Below, one piece after another: positions 56,492 to 64,000 of a stretch of 64,000 nt of DNA. The DNA is from JAHWKI01 sp035513575. Lineage in GTDB: Bacteria > Gemmatimonadota > Gemmatimonadetes > Longimicrobiales > RSA9. The position numbers were made by a program, and so were the translations under genes. Numbering within the stretch: the stretch's first letter is position 1; each line of letters begins with the position of its first letter. The notes beneath the pieces are model-generated. The model had not been told where the DNA came from. It did no database searches and saw only the letters and a list, made by a program, of their open reading frames with translations. Where the stretch lies: assembly GCA_035513575.1 (NCBI GenBank), contig DATKBW010000134.1, forward strand, positions 1-64,000. Reading direction: 5' to 3'.

Positions 56492-57466
56492 ATGATGTCG
56501 CCCCGCTCCGGGCAGCCCCGGACCATCGTCGTGGCGCTGGGCGGCAATGCGCTGCAACCGCCGGGCGGCACGGGTGACATCCACGAGCAGTTCGCCCACA
56601 CGCGGAAGAGCCTGGAGCCCCTGGTCGCCCTGGCACGGGAGGGGTGGCGGATCGCCATCGTCCACGGCAACGGCCCCCAGATCGGGGACGACCTGCGCCG
56701 CAACGAGGCCGCGAGCGACGAGCTGCCACCGCTGCCGGTGGGCGTGCTCGTCGCCGGGACGGAGGGGTGGATCGGCTACATGGTGCAGCAATCCCTCCAG
56801 AACGCGCTGGACCGGTTCGGCGTGAAGCGCGATGTGGTCACTATCATCACCCAGGTGGTGGTGGATCCGGACGACCCGCTGACGCGCGACCCGATCAAGC
56901 CGATCGGCCGGGTGATCGCGGGGGACGCGGCCAGGGCGCTCCGGGACGCCGGGGTTCCGCTGCGGGAGGTGGCGGGAGGCTATCGTCGCCTGATCGCCTC
57001 TCCGGTGCCGATCCGGATCGTGGAGCACGGACAGATCCGGCGCCTGGTGGAGGCGGGCACCATCGTCATCGCGGCGGGCGGCGGCGGGTGCCCCGTCTAC
57101 ATCGACCCGACGCTGGGCCTCGAGGGGCTGGACGCGGTGATCGACAAGGACCGGGCCGGCCAGGTGCTGGCGGCGGACATCGATGCCAGCGAGTTCGTGA
57201 TCCTCACGGATGTGGACGGGGTCTACCGGAGCTTCGGGACGCCCGAACAGGCGCTCGTGCCCGCCATGACGCCCGCCGAGGCGCGCCGCATGCTCGACAG
57301 CGGCGAGCTCGGGAAGGGGAGCATGGGCCCGAAGGTGGAAGCGGCGCTGGCCTTCGTGGAGGGCGGCGGGGCGGCCGCCCACATCGGCCGCCTCGACCAG
57401 GGGCTGGACGTGGTGGAAGGCAAGACCGGAACGACGATCCGGCCGGCTCGGCCGGGCATGGGCTGA
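56492..57466 (+). CDS. arcC: Carbamate kinase
   Basis: The enzyme makes ATP and carbamate from carbamoyl phosphate and ADP, usually at the end of arginine or purine catabolism. The 324-residue amino-acid kinase has VVALGGNAL, VHGNGPQIGD, DKDRAGQVLAADIDASEFVILTDVDGV (in two pieces) and KGSMGPKVEAA. The ATG at 56492 is chosen for its place before the first strand; a GTG at 56432 is possible. No arginine deiminase or ornithine carbamoyltransferase genes are nearby. sucC follows 14 bases later. Confidence 0.93.
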   Translation: MMSPRSGQPRTIVVALGGNALQPPGGTGDIHEQFAHTRKSLEPLVALAREGWRIAIVHGNGPQIGDDLRRNEAASDELPPLPVGVLVAGTEGWIGYMVQQSLQNALDRFGVKRDVVTIITQVVVDPDDPLTRDPIKPIGRVIAGDAARALRDAGVPLREVAGGYRRLIASPVPIRIVEHGQIRRLVEAGTIVIAAGGGGCPVYIDPTLGLEGLDAVIDKDRAGQVLAADIDASEFVILTDVDGVYRSFGTPEQALVPAMTPAEARRMLDSGELGKGSMGPKVEAALAFVEGGGAAAHIGRLDQGLDVVEGKTGTTIRPARPGMG

Positions 57467-57480
57467 AGGGATACCACAGG

Positions 57481-58611
<1,131 letters not shown>

Positions 58612-58624
58612 CGCCTGACCAGGC

Positions 58625-58652
58625 CCTGAAATCCGAACTCCGAATCCGACCC
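58625..58652 (+). repeat. Heptamer tandem repeat abutting the sucD start codon
   Basis: TGAAATC, CGAACTC and CGAATCC follow one another at 58627-58647, then GACCC and the sucD ATG. No Shine-Dalgarno sequence is present. It matches the sdhB leader in length, order and spacing. Confidence 0.75.
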
Positions 58653-59534
58653 ATGGCAATCTTCGTCGACAACGACACCCGTCTGGTGGTCCAGGGGATC
58701 ACGGGCCGCGACGGTTCGTTCCACACCATCCAGATGATGGAATACGGCACCCGCGTGGTCGCCGGCGTCACCCCGGGGAAGGGCGGGCATTCCTTCGACG
58801 CGGGGGCCGCCGGGAGCGTCCCCATCTTCGACAGCATGGACACCGCCGTGCGCGAGACCGGCGCGAATACCACCGTCATCTACGTCCCGCCCGTCTTCGC
58901 CGCCGACGCGGTCATGGAAGCGGCCGAGGCCGGGATCGGGTTCATCGTCGCCATCACCGAAGGGATCCCCGTCCTGGACATGACCCGGGTCTACCCCTAC
59001 GTGAGAGAGCGGGGCGCCCGCCTCCTCGGACCGAACTGCCCCGGCGCGCTGTCCCCGGGGAAGGCCAAGGTCGGGATCATGCCCGGCCAGATCGTCCGGG
59101 AGGGCAACATCGGGGTCGTCTCCCGCTCCGGCACCCTCACCTACGAGGTGGTCTATCAGCTCACCCGGGCCGGCATCGGCCAGAGCACCTGCGTCGGCAT
59201 CGGCGGCGACCCCATCATCGGCACCAACTTCATCGACTGCCTGGAAGCCTTCGAAGCGGATCCCGACACCGCCGCCGTGGTGATGATCGGCGAGATCGGC
59301 GGGACCGACGAGCAGCAGGCGGCGGCGTATGTGAAGAACAGCATGAGGAAACCGGTCGTCGGGTTCATCGCCGGGCAGACCGCGCCCCCCGGACGGCGGA
59401 TGGGGCACGCCGGGGCCATCATCAGCGGGTCAGCGGGGACGGCCGAGGAGAAGATGCAGGCCTTCGAGGAGAACGGCATCGCGGTGATGAAGCGGCCATC
59501 GGACGTGGTCGAGCTGATCCGGGACGCGGCGTAG
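58653..59534 (+). CDS. sucD: Succinyl-CoA synthetase alpha subunit
   Basis: SucD binds coenzyme A and carries the phosphohistidine. The 293-residue protein has VQGITGRDGSFHT, KGG near 43-45, GPNCPGALSP, VSRSGTLTYE and His252 in GHAGAIISG. Length and motifs are normal. The leader lacks a ribosome-binding site, although the pairing with sucC is standard. Confidence 0.97.
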   Translation: MAIFVDNDTRLVVQGITGRDGSFHTIQMMEYGTRVVAGVTPGKGGHSFDAGAAGSVPIFDSMDTAVRETGANTTVIYVPPVFAADAVMEAAEAGIGFIVAITEGIPVLDMTRVYPYVRERGARLLGPNCPGALSPGKAKVGIMPGQIVREGNIGVVSRSGTLTYEVVYQLTRAGIGQSTCVGIGGDPIIGTNFIDCLEAFEADPDTAAVVMIGEIGGTDEQQAAAYVKNSMRKPVVGFIAGQTAPPGRRMGHAGAIISGSAGTAEEKMQAFEENGIAVMKRPSDVVELIRDAA

Positions 59535-59553
59535 GGGGCGTGGTCCTCCACCC

Positions 59554-60438
59554 ATGAACCTCCTGGACCTGCTCCGCCCGGAGCACGTGCTGATCCCGCT
59601 CCGGGCCAACGGGCTGCGGAACGGGATCGAGCAGCTGATGGACCGCCTGGAAGCGAGCGGTGCGGTGGACGCCTCGGAGCCGCTCCGCAAGCGGGTCCGC
59701 ACCGAGCCGCTGCGCGACATGGTGGCCATCAGCGATGACGTCGTCCTGCCGCACTACCGCTCGGAGGCGGTCCACACCCTCACGCTGGCGCTGGGGATCT
59801 CGCCGGAGCGGATCATCCCGCTGGAGTCCGGGCTCGAGGCGCGCCCGCGCGTCATCGCCCTGATCCTGGCCCCGCAGGAGGCGGCGAGCCTGTACCTCCA
59901 GACGACCTCGACGCTGGCGCGGCTGCTCCGCCGGTCGGATATCGTGGACCGGCTGGTGGCCCAGCCGGATGCGGCCGCCGTGCTGGCGCTGCCGGAGATC
60001 CGCGACCTGCGGGTGCAGCCCAGCCTGAGCGTCCGCGACGTCATGGTCCACCGCGTGCGCACGGTGGCGCCGGACGCCAGCGTCCGCAGCGTGCTGGACC
60101 TCATGCTCCGCCGGCGTCTCCACGCGGTTCCGGTCGTGGGCGACAAGGAGGAGGTGCTGGGTCTGGTCACCGACGGCGATCTCATGCGCGCCCTGCTCCC
60201 GCACATCCCGCGAGCCGGGTCGGAAGGGGGCGAGGGAGGGGAAGTGCCCCTCATGCGGCCGGTCCGCGACATCATGACCCGGTCCGTGCTCTGCGTTTCC
60301 GAGGACCTGGGCGTCAGCGAGGTCGCGTCCATGATGATCAACAAGGACGTCGATCAGGTCCCCGTGGTTCAGGCCGGCGCCATCACCGGCATGGTGGCAC
60401 GGGCCGACATCATCAGAAAACTCTTCGGAAGGGCATAG
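59554..60438 (+). CDS. PTS EIIA-like domain fused to two CBS domains
   Basis: The 294-residue protein has an N-terminal domain of about 150 residues like PTS EIIA of the fructose/nitrogen type, with VVLPHYRSEAVHTL around His67, the expected phosphorylation site, and LLRRSDIVDRLVAQPDAAAVLAL at its end (in pieces). Two CBS domains follow: VRDVMVHRVRTVAPDASV to about 220, and VRDIMTRSVLCVSEDLGV to 290. CBS pairs bind adenine nucleotides. The fusion suggests a sensor that links energy state and phosphoryl transfer. It lies between sucD and ndk; no PTS transporter genes are near. Function is inferred. Confidence 0.8.
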   Translation: MNLLDLLRPEHVLIPLRANGLRNGIEQLMDRLEASGAVDASEPLRKRVRTEPLRDMVAISDDVVLPHYRSEAVHTLTLALGISPERIIPLESGLEARPRVIALILAPQEAASLYLQTTSTLARLLRRSDIVDRLVAQPDAAAVLALPEIRDLRVQPSLSVRDVMVHRVRTVAPDASVRSVLDLMLRRRLHAVPVVGDKEEVLGLVTDGDLMRALLPHIPRAGSEGGEGGEVPLMRPVRDIMTRSVLCVSEDLGVSEVASMMINKDVDQVPVVQAGAITGMVARADIIRKLFGRA

Positions 60439-60442
60439 CGCC

Positions 60443-60865
60443 ATGAGCCAGACGCTCGCCATCATCAAGCCGGACGCCGTCTACCGCAACCTCACCGGCC
60501 GGATCCTCGGCCACCTCGAGGAGGCCGGATTCCGGATCCGCGCCATCCGCTCCCTCCGCCTCAGCGAGGCCCAGGCCATGGAGTTCTACGCGGTCCACAG
60601 CGAGCGGCCGTTCTACCGCTCCCTCGTCGAGTTCATGACCTCGGGCCCCGTGTTCCCGGTGATCCTCGAGAACGACGACGCCGTGCCCGCGCTCCGGATG
60701 GCGATCGGCGCCACCGACCCCGCCGAGGCGGAGGAGGGCACCGTCCGTGCCCTCTTCGCCGAGTCCAAGGAGCGCAACTCCATCCACGCCTCGGACTCGC
60801 CGGAGAACGCCGCGCAGGAGATCCGGTTCTTCTTCGCGGCCGCCGACGAGCTGAACGTGGGCTGA
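60443..60865 (+). CDS. ndk: Nucleoside diphosphate kinase
   Basis: Ndk balances nucleoside triphosphates by passing phosphate through an active-site histidine. The 140-residue protein has TLAIIKPDAVYRNLTGRIL and His115 in NSIHASDSPENAAQEI. The loop before the histidine (RALFAESKE) differs from the common RGDFG form but keeps Arg102 and Arg111. It starts 4 bases after the EIIA-CBS gene. The 144 bases from the ndk stop to the next promoter hold a GC hairpin (60969-61002) without a T-run. Confidence 0.95.
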   Translation: MSQTLAIIKPDAVYRNLTGRILGHLEEAGFRIRAIRSLRLSEAQAMEFYAVHSERPFYRSLVEFMTSGPVFPVILENDDAVPALRMAIGATDPAEAEEGTVRALFAESKERNSIHASDSPENAAQEIRFFFAAADELNVG

Positions 60866-61009
60866 GCCCGCCGCCAGCCTGCTGCCGGCGCCCGACCCTG
60901 CGCCTCAGGTGAGCGGCTCCAAACCATTGTGCGAAAAGCATTTGCCACCCCTCGTCGGAAGGCGGGCCGGACGCCCGGGTGGGGGCGAATACCGGAGCGT
61001 CCCCCCACG

Positions 61010-61038
61010 TTGACAGTCCGGGGCAATGCCGGCATCTT
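61010..61038 (+). promoter_or_regulatory. Promoter of the DUF177-rpmF-plsX-fabH-fabD cluster
   Basis: TTGACA at 61010-61015, 17 bases, then CATCTT at 61033-61038. The predicted transcript start (about 61045) is at or next to the ATG at 61047, so the first gene may be read from a leaderless message. Confidence 0.55.
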
Positions 61039-61046
61039 TACGAGCT

Positions 61047-61550
61047 ATGCTTCGGCTCGATCTTTACCGGCTGCGGCGAGAGGGCCGCGCGCGGATCGAC
61101 GCGGATGTTCCGCCGGATGATGCCTTCTGGCAAACCCTGGATGTGACGGCGACCTCGCCGCTGTCCGTGCGCCTGGATGCGCAGCAGGCGGGTGCTGATG
61201 TGGTGGTCCGGGGTGTGATCGCGGGCACGTTCGGGCTGGCGTGCCGGCGGTGCCTGGCGCCGGTGGCGGTGGCGATCGAGGAGGAAGTGGGGCTGCTGTT
61301 CCGGGAGGGCGAGCAGGAGGAGGACGGCGAGGTGCTGGCGCTGCCGGAGACCGGGACGGAGCTGGACCTGGCCGATGCGGTGCGGGAGCAGGTGCTGCTG
61401 GCGGTGCCGCGGTACGCCTCCTGCCGCGAGGATTGCAGGGGGCTGTGCCCGCATTGCGGCACGAGCCTGAACGAAGCGACGTGCGCCTGCACGGTAGAGG
61501 AGACGGACGAGCGCTGGGCTCCCCTCCGGCGGCTGATGAAGGACGCGTAG
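61047..61550 (+). CDS. DUF177 (YceD-like) protein
   Basis: The 167-residue protein begins MLRLDLYRLRREG, as this family usually does, and ends with a cysteine-rich stretch CREDCRGLCPHCG...CAC typical of DUF177/YceD. In bacteria and plastids this family is encoded before rpmF and is linked to 23S rRNA handling, but its reaction is unknown. An ATG at 61026 would overlap the -10 region, so 61047 is preferred. It is followed by rpmF after 13 bases with AGGGAGGAAA. Confidence 0.85.
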   Translation: MLRLDLYRLRREGRARIDADVPPDDAFWQTLDVTATSPLSVRLDAQQAGADVVVRGVIAGTFGLACRRCLAPVAVAIEEEVGLLFREGEQEEDGEVLALPETGTELDLADAVREQVLLAVPRYASCREDCRGLCPHCGTSLNEATCACTVEETDERWAPLRRLMKDA

Positions 61551-61563
61551 GGAGGAAACGGAA

Positions 61564-61746
61564 ATGGCCGTACCGAAGAAGAAGGTCAGCAAGCAGCGGA
61601 AGCGGAAGCGGAACGGCGACAAGAAGGCGCCGGTCCCGTCGCTGATGGTGTGCCCGAGCTGCGGGGATCCGAAGCTGCCGCACCGGGTCTGCCCGTCGTG
61701 CGGGACGTATCGGGGCGAGCAGGTCATCGACGTCGAAGAGCTGTAA
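61564..61746 (+). CDS. rpmF: 50S ribosomal protein L32
   Basis: The 60-residue protein begins MAVPKKKVSKQRKRKR and has a zinc ribbon CPSC...CPSC (Cys30, Cys33, Cys43, Cys46), the zinc-binding type of L32. The order DUF177-rpmF-plsX-fabH-fabD is common in bacteria. Confidence 0.96.
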   Translation: MAVPKKKVSKQRKRKRNGDKKAPVPSLMVCPSCGDPKLPHRVCPSCGTYRGEQVIDVEEL

Positions 61747-61760
61747 CGAGAGGCGGCGCC

Positions 61761-62747
61761 TTGCGCATCGCGTTGGACGCCATGGGGACCGATCGTCACC
61801 CCGCCGTCGAGGTGGAAGGGGCGGTCCAGGCGTTACGCGAGACGAACGGAGAGTTCCGGATCACCCTGGTGGGCGAAGAGGGGTCGATCCGGACGGAGCT
61901 CGAGCGGCTGGGGGCGCGCGAGGACGACCGTCTGGACATCGTGCACGCCCCCGACCGGATCGCTCCTGGCGAGCCGGCGGTGACGGCGGTGCGGCGCAAG
62001 CCCAGCTCGTCCATCGTGATCGGGCTCAATCTGCAGAAGGAAGGCAAGGCGGACGCGTTCGTGAGCGCCGGCTCCACCGGCGCCGTCATGGCCGCGTCGC
62101 TGTTCATCCTGCGCCCCCTTCCGGGCGTGGACCGCCCCGCCATCGCCACGCTCCTGCCGACGGCCACGGGTCCGCTGGTGATGCTGGACGCCGGTGCCAA
62201 CGTGGACTGCAAGCCGGGGCACCTGGTCCAGTTCGCGCGCCTCGGCGTCGTCTACGCCCATGATGTGCTCGGCCGCGAAGTGCCCCGGGTCGGGCTGCTG
62301 AACATCGGGGAAGAGCCCGAGAAGGGGAACGAGCTCGCCGTGGAAACGCACCGTCTGCTCTCGGAGAGCGACGTGAACTTCATCGGCAACGTCGAGGGGC
62401 GCGACATCATCGAGGGCGTCTGCGATGTGCTGGTGACCGACGGGTTCGTGGGGAACGTGCTGCTGAAGTTCTACGAGAGCGTGGCCGGCTTCGTGTTCGG
62501 GCTGCTCCGGAAGGACCTGCCCGAGGACCTGGCGGAGGCCCGGCTCGGCCGGGTGACCCGTATCCTGGACTACGCCGAGTACGGCGGCGCGCCGCTGCTG
62601 GGGCTGAACGGGATCTCGATCATCTGCCACGGTGGCTCTCCGCCCCGGGCGATCAGCAACGCGCTGAAAGCGGCGATGACCGCATCGAACGCCCACATGG
62701 TCGGCCATATCCGTCAGGAGGTCGGCGTGCACCCGGAGGCGGGATGA
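61761..62747 (+). CDS. plsX: Phosphate acyltransferase PlsX
   Basis: PlsX moves acyl groups from acyl-ACP to phosphate for phospholipid synthesis. The 328-residue protein starts at TTG (RIALDAMGTDRHPAVEVEGA), since this gives the canonical first strand and GAGAGG lies upstream; the next in-frame ATG is inside the DAMG motif. VSAGSTGAVMAAS, MLDAGANVDCKP and GFVGNVLLKFYES follow. The stop overlaps fabH by 4 bases. Confidence 0.95.
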   Translation: MRIALDAMGTDRHPAVEVEGAVQALRETNGEFRITLVGEEGSIRTELERLGAREDDRLDIVHAPDRIAPGEPAVTAVRRKPSSSIVIGLNLQKEGKADAFVSAGSTGAVMAASLFILRPLPGVDRPAIATLLPTATGPLVMLDAGANVDCKPGHLVQFARLGVVYAHDVLGREVPRVGLLNIGEEPEKGNELAVETHRLLSESDVNFIGNVEGRDIIEGVCDVLVTDGFVGNVLLKFYESVAGFVFGLLRKDLPEDLAEARLGRVTRILDYAEYGGAPLLGLNGISIICHGGSPPRAISNALKAAMTASNAHMVGHIRQEVGVHPEAG

Positions 62748-63736
62748 AGGCACCGAAGCCGGCAGTGGAGATCACCTCGACCGGCCGCTGGCTGCCGGAC
62801 CGGGTGGTGACCAACCGGGACCTGGAGAAGGAGCTGGACACCTCGGACGAGTGGATCCGCGAGCGGACGGGGATCACGGAGCGGCGCATCGCGGCCTCCG
62901 ACATGTGCGCGGCCGAGATGGGCGCGAACGCGTCGCGGATCGCCATGGAGCGCGCCGGGGTCCACCCGGGGGAAGTGGATGTGATCGTGCTGTCCACGGC
63001 CACGCCGGACCGGCTCCTCCCCTCCACGGCGTGCGACCTCCAGGCGATCCTCGGCGCCACCAACGCCGCGGCCTACGACATCTCCGCGGCGTGCTCGGGG
63101 TTCCTCTACGCCCTTTCCATCGCGGAAGGCCACATCATGGCGGGGCGCGTGGAGATCGCGCTGGTGGTCTCCACGGAGAAGATGAGCTCCATCGTGGACT
63201 GGGGGGACCGGTCCACGGCCGTCCTGTTCGGCGACGGCGCGGGGGCCGCCATCGTCAAGCGATCGGAGAACAGCCGCGGCCTGATCTCGAGCTTCATGCG
63301 CTCCGATGGCACCCTCGCCGAGCTCCTGTGGCGACCGGGCGGCGGGACGCGCATGCCCATGGACGTGGCGGTGCTGGAGGAGCGGAACCACCTGGTGAAG
63401 ATGGCGGGGCGGGAAGTGTTCAAGGCGGCGGTGCGGTCCATGGCGGAGTCCGCCGACCAGGCGCTGCTGCGGGCGGGGCTCACGGGCGAGGACATCGACC
63501 TGTTCATCCCGCACCAGGCCAACGTCCGGATCATCGAGTCCACGGCCCGCTACGCCGACATCCCCATGGAGAAGGTCTACGTGAACGTGGACCGGTACGG
63601 GAACATGAGCTCGGCGACGATCCCGGTGGCTCTCGACGAGGCGCTCGAGCAGGGGCGGATCGCGGAAGGCTCGATCGTCATGATGGCCGCCTTCGGCGCC
63701 GGCTTCACCTGGGCGTCGGCGGTGGTGCGGTGGTAG
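62744..63736 (+). CDS. fabH: Beta-ketoacyl-ACP synthase III
   Basis: FabH condenses acetyl-CoA with malonyl-ACP to start fatty acid synthesis. The 330-residue protein has the catalytic Cys117 (SAACSGF), His257 (IPHQANVRI) and Asn287 (YGNMSSATIP). Length and order are normal. Its stop overlaps the next start. Confidence 0.97.
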   Translation: MKAPKPAVEITSTGRWLPDRVVTNRDLEKELDTSDEWIRERTGITERRIAASDMCAAEMGANASRIAMERAGVHPGEVDVIVLSTATPDRLLPSTACDLQAILGATNAAAYDISAACSGFLYALSIAEGHIMAGRVEIALVVSTEKMSSIVDWGDRSTAVLFGDGAGAAIVKRSENSRGLISSFMRSDGTLAELLWRPGGGTRMPMDVAVLEERNHLVKMAGREVFKAAVRSMAESADQALLRAGLTGEDIDLFIPHQANVRIIESTARYADIPMEKVYVNVDRYGNMSSATIPVALDEALEQGRIAEGSIVMMAAFGAGFTWASAVVRW

Positions 63737-64000
63737 GTCTGCTCTTCCCCGGTCAGGGCTCACAATTCGTCGGCATGGGGCAGGACCTGGCGGCCCGGTT
63801 TCCCGCGGCCGCCCGCATCTTCGAACGCGCCGACGAGGCGCTCGGGGTCCCCCTCTCCCGGCTCATGTGGGAGGGCCCCGAGGACGACCTCACGGCCACC
63901 CACAACGCCCAGCCGGCCATCCTGACCCATTCCGTGGCGGTGCTCGACGTCGTCCGGGAACGCATTCCGGACGTCGCCCTGGCCGCCGGACACTCCCTCG
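63730..64000 (+). CDS. fabD: Malonyl-CoA:ACP transacylase FabD, 3' partial
   Basis: The first 90 residues are visible before the window ends. They contain LLFPGQGSQFVGMG (3-16), the MCAT opening, and end in GHSL with the catalytic Ser89. FabD makes malonyl-ACP for fatty acid elongation. The GTG start overlaps the fabH stop by 7 bases. Confidence 0.95.
   Translation, partial: MVGLLFPGQGSQFVGMGQDLAARFPAAARIFERADEALGVPLSRLMWEGPEDDLTATHNAQPAILTHSVAVLDVVRERIPDVALAAGHSL

Noticed and set aside
53680..56703. Open frame of 1007 codons on the minus strand
   Set aside because: It mirrors the UPF0182 gene, which has clear family motifs on the plus strand.
60969..61002. Terminator after ndk
   Set aside because: The stem has a bulge and no T-run follows; it is only a GC-rich hairpin.

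Overview
The window is one contiguous piece of a high-GC bacterial chromosome carrying mostly core genes. I see no prophage, insertion sequence, CRISPR array, tRNA or rRNA. The gene content points to a Gram-negative-type aerobic heterotroph: a 14-gene complex I, a succinate dehydrogenase with one membrane subunit, bacillithiol-type BshA, CIRCE-controlled groESL, many TTGAC promoters, and a remnant of a subtilase with a pre-peptidase C-terminal domain. I infer a member of the Gemmatimonadota or a near relative. That is a judgement from gene content, not proof.

Layout. 1-4059: the end of a secreted metallophosphatase, then, on the minus strand, a hybrid histidine kinase followed by an HD-GYP response regulator. 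4406-5689: a sorbosone/glucose dehydrogenase-like protein. 5799-17414: a tightly packed plus-strand run secD-secF-tatD-DUF47-pit-mutL-miaA-bshA-uppP-birA-coaX, in which most neighbours overlap at stop and start codons. 17524-19731: promoter, CIRCE operator, groES, groEL and terminator. 19753-21804 (minus): glycogen phosphorylase, divergent from thrS-carA-sppA-hup (22007-26396). 26463-29777: an ECF sigma/anti-sigma/Spy-like module followed by moaD-moaE-moaA.

30300-34704: mdh-sdhC-sdhA-sdhB, a TCA-cycle operon behind its own promoter. 34802-35266 (minus): a truncated subtilase/PPC remnant. 35294-37379: ferritin, an aldo-keto reductase and, convergent, dCTP deaminase. 37483-52287: the complete nuoA-N operon with a clear promoter and a strong terminator. 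52317-60865: phosphomannomutase, a UPF0182 membrane protein, carbamate kinase, sucC, sucD, an EIIA-CBS fusion and ndk. 61010-64000: DUF177-rpmF-plsX-fabH-fabD, the usual fatty-acid/phospholipid start cluster, cut by the window end.

Together, mdh, sdhCAB, sucCD and nuoA-N supply much of the TCA cycle and the NADH entry to respiration. SecDF, UppP, PlsX/FabHD and the phosphomannomutase serve the envelope. The sequence shows a recurring promoter form (TTGAC plus one base, 17-18 bases, then usually TAnnnT). It also shows short tandem repeats directly in front of the start codons of three respiratory genes (sdhB, nuoE, sucD), all without a Shine-Dalgarno sequence; these repeats are the most unusual signal I found. 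I see no wholly new multi-gene system here.
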